A DNA stretch of 18,591 nucleotides, from positions 1 through 18,591 of the forward strand of contig PUMR01000041.1 in assembly GCA_003551455.1 (NCBI GenBank), read 5' to 3'. The notes under the pieces are model-generated. The model was not told the origin of the DNA, made no database searches, and was given only the letters and a program-made list of their open reading frames with translations. Origin of the DNA: Mollicutes bacterium. GTDB lineage: Bacteria; Bacillota_I; Bacilli_A; Izemoplasmatales; Izemoplasmataceae. This document shows, one piece after another, positions 15,864 to 18,591 of this stretch (position 1 is the first letter of the stretch; every line of letters starts with the position of its first letter). The translations under genes and the position numbers were made by a program.

Positions 15864-15872
15864 TGGTAGAAT
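15864..15872 (+). promoter_or_regulatory. Extended -10 promoter for parAB
   Basis: TGGTAGAAT with no -35 at the usual spacing. Predicted start near 15879, about 38 bases before the parA ATG, which also argues against the longer reading frame beginning at 15863. Confidence 0.6.
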
Positions 15873-15916
15873 TATCTTGTCTGGTCTTGAGTGTCACATG
15901 TGTAGGGGGATGTGTC

Positions 15917-16693
15917 ATGGGAAAGATACTCGCCATAAGCAACCAGAAAGGAGGGGTTGGCAAGACGACGACCAGTGTCAACCTGGCCAGCTCCTTGTCG
16001 TATCTCGGCAAAAGGGTGCTTTTGGTCGATACCGATCACCAAGCCAATGCGACCACTTATATGGGTATCAAACGTTCAGGCCTTTCGCACACGGTTGCGG
16101 ACCTTTTCACCCAGACTGCTCCGATCAAGTCCGTCATTCGTTCTGTTGAAGGTCTTTCTGTTGATATTGTTCCGTCGCGTTTCGAACTTTTGAACATCGA
16201 AAGTCAGATGTTGAGTGAATCCGACAAGGAGATTCTACTTTCGCGTGCACTCGAGCAGGTTCGACACGATTATGATTACATATTGATTGATTGCCCGCCC
16301 TCTTTGGGAATCATCACGATGAACGCTCTTGTGGCGGCCGATAGTGTTCTTATTCCGGTGCAATGCGAATTTTTGGCCTTGGACGGACTGACACAGTTGT
16401 TGAATACCATCAGGATCATACAAAGAAGACAGCGAAGCAATAGCAAAAAGTTGACGATTGAAGGTGTCTTGCTCACAATGTTGGACACCCGCAGCAATAT
16501 TGGTTATGAAGTTATCAACGAAGTGAAGACCTATTTCAAAGAGAAGGTTTTCAAGACGATCATCCCGCGAAATGTCAAGGTCTCGGTAGCTCCGAGCCAT
16601 GGCATTCCCGTGACTGAGTTTTCCCCAAAATCAAAGGGGTCTATCAGCTATCGAAAATTGGCAAAAGAAGTGGTGTATAACAATGTCAGGTAG
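15917..16693 (+). CDS. parA: Chromosome partitioning ATPase ParA (Soj)
   Basis: Deviant Walker ATPase that binds DNA as an ATP dimer and, with ParB, segregates the origin; in Bacillus the homologue Soj also controls DnaA. The 258-residue chain starts MGKILAISNQKGGVGKTT with the deviant Walker A motif KGGVGKTT, then VDTDHQANAT (Walker A', usually DxDPQ, here DTDHQ), and IDCPPSLG (Walker B). Full length for the chromosomal type with no N-terminal HTH. AGGGGG lies 7 bases before the ATG. It overlaps parB by 11 bases. Confidence 0.95.
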   Translation: MGKILAISNQKGGVGKTTTSVNLASSLSYLGKRVLLVDTDHQANATTYMGIKRSGLSHTVADLFTQTAPIKSVIRSVEGLSVDIVPSRFELLNIESQMLSESDKEILLSRALEQVRHDYDYILIDCPPSLGIITMNALVAADSVLIPVQCEFLALDGLTQLLNTIRIIQRRQRSNSKKLTIEGVLLTMLDTRSNIGYEVINEVKTYFKEKVFKTIIPRNVKVSVAPSHGIPVTEFSPKSKGSISYRKLAKEVVYNNVR

Positions 16694-17585
16694 AGAAAAG
16701 AACAACAGAGAGAAACTCGGCCGGAAAATTCTCGACCTCATTGAGGAAAATGAAGTCCAACTCTATGAGGATGAAAAGGTCATCGAGCTCAATATCGCCC
16801 AGATAAAGAGAAATCCCGAACAACCGAGAGTGGTATTCGACAAGAACCGTTTGATGGATCTCGCCAAATCCATCAAACGTTTTGGTGTCATACATCCCGT
16901 TATCGTCAAACCTTTTGACGAGGAAGAGGGAACCTACATGTTGATATCGGGCGAAAGAAGAATCCGGGCTTCGCGAATGATCGGCAAACGGACCGTTCCA
17001 GCGATCATCCGGGATTATGATTCGGAGTATCTGGCAGAAATAGCCATACTGGAAACACTTCAGAACAAGAATCTGACGGCCATTGAAGAGGCGGCCGCTT
17101 ATCAACGGGCCATGAAAACACTAGAAATCACACAAGCGGAACTTGCAGAAAAAATCGGTAAGAGTCGTTCATACGTGACCAACATGCTGGGCTTGTTGAA
17201 ACTGCCGACCAGTGTGATCAATGATGTGAACCGGGGCTTGATCAGTACGGGACATGCCAAGGTTTTGAGCAAACTGGACGATGATGATCTGGCCATATAT
17301 CTTTCGGGAAAAATCAAGGCTGAAAACCTGAATGTTCGCAAAACGGAAGAGATAGCACGTACAATGCGATTGGAGAAAAAAGACGAGAATTTTTTCAAAT
17401 ATTACCGTACCCTATCCAAGAACAAGCCGCTGTTCGAGAAAAAGCTCAAAGAGATGCTCGGCAATGAAGCGCAAGTCTTTTATGCCGGAAACGAGATCAA
17501 AATCCGTTTTCGCACACAAGAACATTTCGCCAATGCCTTGGAGTGTTTCCGACAAGAGATGCCCGGAGAGTCGAAAGAAGAATGA
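16683..17585 (+). CDS. parB: Chromosome partitioning protein ParB (Spo0J)
   Basis: CTP-dependent DNA clamp that loads at parS, spreads, stimulates ParA and recruits SMC. The 300-residue protein has an N-terminal region with the ParA-stimulating basic stretch (KLGRKILDLIE), then NPEQPR at 44-49, the CTP-binding GERRIRA at 90-96, ETLQNKNLTAIEEAAAY near 124, a helix-turn-helix (QAELAEKIGKSRSYVTNMLG, about 151-170) for parS, and a C-terminal dimerisation domain. The ATG lies inside the end of parA, a typical coupled parAB arrangement. Only one ParB-like gene is present; the noc paralogue expected upstream in Bacillus is absent. Confidence 0.96.
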   Translation: MSGREKNNREKLGRKILDLIEENEVQLYEDEKVIELNIAQIKRNPEQPRVVFDKNRLMDLAKSIKRFGVIHPVIVKPFDEEEGTYMLISGERRIRASRMIGKRTVPAIIRDYDSEYLAEIAILETLQNKNLTAIEEAAAYQRAMKTLEITQAELAEKIGKSRSYVTNMLGLLKLPTSVINDVNRGLISTGHAKVLSKLDDDDLAIYLSGKIKAENLNVRKTEEIARTMRLEKKDENFFKYYRTLSKNKPLFEKKLKEMLGNEAQVFYAGNEIKIRFRTQEHFANALECFRQEMPGESKEE

Positions 17586-17598
17586 ACACTTTTTTGCG

Positions 17599-17657
17599 GA
17601 TAATGTCCAGTTGTACGTAACTGGCGATATTCGCAAGACAAAAACTACGATAATGTC
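17599..17657 (+). repeat. Direct repeat GATAATGTC and hairpin between parB and the DUF951 gene
   Basis: GATAATGTC occurs at 17599-17607 and at 17649-17657, 50 bases apart. Between them CCAGTT (17607-17612) and AACTGG (17619-17624) form a 6-bp inverted repeat, and TGCGGATAA (17595-17603) is a DnaA box with one mismatch. There is no T-run, so a terminator is not supported. Possible regulatory region; function unknown. Confidence 0.35.
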
Positions 17658-17680
17658 AGCCGGTTGGTGGGGAGCAGAGC

Positions 17681-17872
17681 ATGAAAGAAGCGGGACTGGA
17701 TAGTGTTGTGAAGATGAGAAAAGCACATCCATGTGGAGAAAACAGATGGAGAATCATCCGGTATGGGGCCGATGTGAAGCTGAAGTGCCTCGGATGTGGA
17801 AGAGTGGTCTTGTTGGAACGTCCAAAATTCAAGAAAAACCTGAAGGAAGTGCTTGATAAGCAAGAAGGATGA
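17681..17872 (+). CDS. DUF951 family protein
   Basis: A 63-residue protein of unknown function. It carries the family pattern MRKAHPCG, then NRWRIIRYGADVKLKCLGCGRVV and LERPKFKKNLKEVL; the two CxxC/HPCG cysteines suggest a zinc knuckle. Similar genes (yyzM type) lie beside parB in many Firmicutes, as here. GGGGAG precedes the ATG. Confidence 0.88.
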   Translation: MKEAGLDSVVKMRKAHPCGENRWRIIRYGADVKLKCLGCGRVVLLERPKFKKNLKEVLDKQEG

Positions 17873-17901
17873 GTGCTTTTCTTTTTGGAGGTTACCGTAT
17901 T

Positions 17902-18186
17902 ATGTTGGAAGATATCATGAAAGAAATCATCAAATTTCGAGATGAACGCGGTTGGAAAGAGACAGATACAGTAGAAAGCCTCGCCAAATCCATTTTTGTC
18001 GAGTCCGGCGAGTTGCTGGAGAATTTCCAATGGGGAGAATCGAGTTATGATGAGAGTAATGTCAAGGATGAACTCGCTGATGTTATCTTGTACTCCTTGG
18101 CTCTCGCCCATGACTTGGGATTTGATGTGCGGACCATCACCAAGGACAAATTAAAGAAGAACGCGCAAAAATACCCCTTGAAATGA
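17902..18186 (+). CDS. MazG-like nucleotide pyrophosphohydrolase
   Basis: A 94-residue all-alpha NTP pyrophosphohydrolase, similar to the small MazG-like/dCTPase (RS21-C6) enzymes that remove non-canonical or excess nucleotides. The metal-binding carboxylates are visible as ESGELLENFQW near 34-44 and DELADVILYSLALAHDLG near 55-72 (the ExxE...ExxD pattern), followed by KLKKNAQKYP. The frame opens at 17869, overlapping the previous gene, but GGAGG at 17887-17891 selects the ATG at 17902, 10 bases on. Substrate is not known. Confidence 0.9.
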   Translation: MLEDIMKEIIKFRDERGWKETDTVESLAKSIFVESGELLENFQWGESSYDESNVKDELADVILYSLALAHDLGFDVRTITKDKLKKNAQKYPLK

Positions 18187-18412
18187 CAATAGACCCACCA
18201 GAGAAAACGATTCGGTAGCGCCAACTCGCTTTGGTTCTGCTAATGGGATGGATACCGAAAAGTCATGCACTATCCGGTCACCGCCTAGTGTCGGTCAACG
18301 GCCAAACATATTCGATGAGATGGAAGAGTAGCGTCGTTGGCGTCGGGATTCGCACCCAGAAAACCTTTCAAAAGCGCCTTTTTGGCCTATTGGATTTCTT
18401 CTATCGGTCTTG
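18187..18412. other. Gene-free stretch between the MazG-like gene and the tRNA promoter
   Basis: About 226 bases without a supportable gene. A 61-codon frame at 18231-18416 has no ribosome site and runs into the tRNA promoter. No recognisable terminator hairpin is seen after the MazG-like gene; AAAAGCGCCTTTTT (18370-18383) is only a weak A-T-rich stem. Confidence 0.5.
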
Positions 18413-18441
18413 TTGACAATAGATATCAAAAGTAGTACAAT
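18413..18441 (+). promoter_or_regulatory. Strong promoter for the tRNA-Ile/tRNA-Ala genes
   Basis: TTGACA (18413-18418, perfect), a 17-base spacer, TACAAT (18436-18441). It is the only perfect -35 in the window. Predicted start near 18448, about 25 bases before tRNA-Ile. Confidence 0.85.
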
Positions 18442-18472
18442 ATTACTCGCATTTGTGTTGAAATGGTGTCTG

Positions 18473-18549
<77 letters not shown>

Positions 18550-18553
18550 TTTC

Positions 18554-18591
18554 GGGGCCTTAGCTCAGCTGGGAGAGCGCCTGCTTTGCAC
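18554..18591 (+). tRNA. tRNA-Ala (TGC), 5' part, cut by the window end
   Basis: The first 38 bases of a tRNA: GGGGCCT acceptor, TAGCTCAGCTGGGAGAGC D-arm, then CCTGC and loop TTTGCAC with anticodon TGC at 18587-18589. The 3' half lies outside the window. Confidence 0.95.

Noticed and set aside
14533..16011. 492-codon minus-strand reading frame
   Set aside because: Antisense to the second membrane protein and spans the parA promoter; no ribosome site or recognisable domain.
17607..17624. Intrinsic terminator after parB
   Set aside because: The 6-bp CCAGTT/AACTGG stem has no following T-run.
18231..18416. 61-codon frame before the tRNA promoter
   Set aside because: No Shine-Dalgarno sequence, no recognisable domain, and its end overlaps the perfect -35 of the tRNA promoter.

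Overview
The window is a core-chromosome segment of a low-complexity-free, roughly 50% GC member of the Bacillota, near its replication origin. Evidence: the order mnmG, rsmG, (two unknown genes), parA, parB, DUF951 is the classic Firmicutes origin neighbourhood; Shine-Dalgarno sequences are strong (GGAGG types); TGA is a normal stop; the SRP RNA is the short form without an Alu domain; and the fumarase is the oxygen-sensitive Fe-S class I type, which suggests an anaerobe or facultative fermenter. An Erysipelotrichia- or Mollicutes-like lineage would fit, but this is inference.

Layout. (1) 1-3577, minus strand: tilS, ftsH and the start of an S4-domain gene resembling rqcP (yabO), read from a divergent promoter region at about 3600. 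(2) 3703-6866, plus strand: maf, then a LytTR regulator paired with a two-helix membrane protein carrying a large extracytoplasmic beta-propeller; a strong terminator follows. (3) 6950-9485, minus strand: a fumarase alpha/beta plus malic enzyme operon that would link fumarate, malate and pyruvate. (4) 9808-10699, plus strand: rpmE with a structured leader, tadA, and the SRP RNA, separated by intrinsic terminators. (5) 10797-17585, plus strand: mnmG, rsmG, two 6-TM membrane proteins whose cytosolic domains look like degenerate HD-GYP domains, then parA and parB. (6) 17681-18591: a DUF951 protein, a small MazG-like pyrophosphohydrolase, a 226-base stretch with no gene, then a promoter and a tRNA-Ile/tRNA-Ala pair cut by the window end.

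The most interesting points are the tandem pseudo-HD-GYP membrane proteins sitting where Bacillus has noc; the LytTR plus membrane beta-propeller pair; a near-perfect parS site (15 of 16) inside the beta-propeller gene, about 11 kb from parAB; a perfect inverted repeat of DnaA-box-like sequence just upstream of the parA promoter; and the repeated use of extended -10 promoters (TGN-TATAAT) without a recognisable -35.
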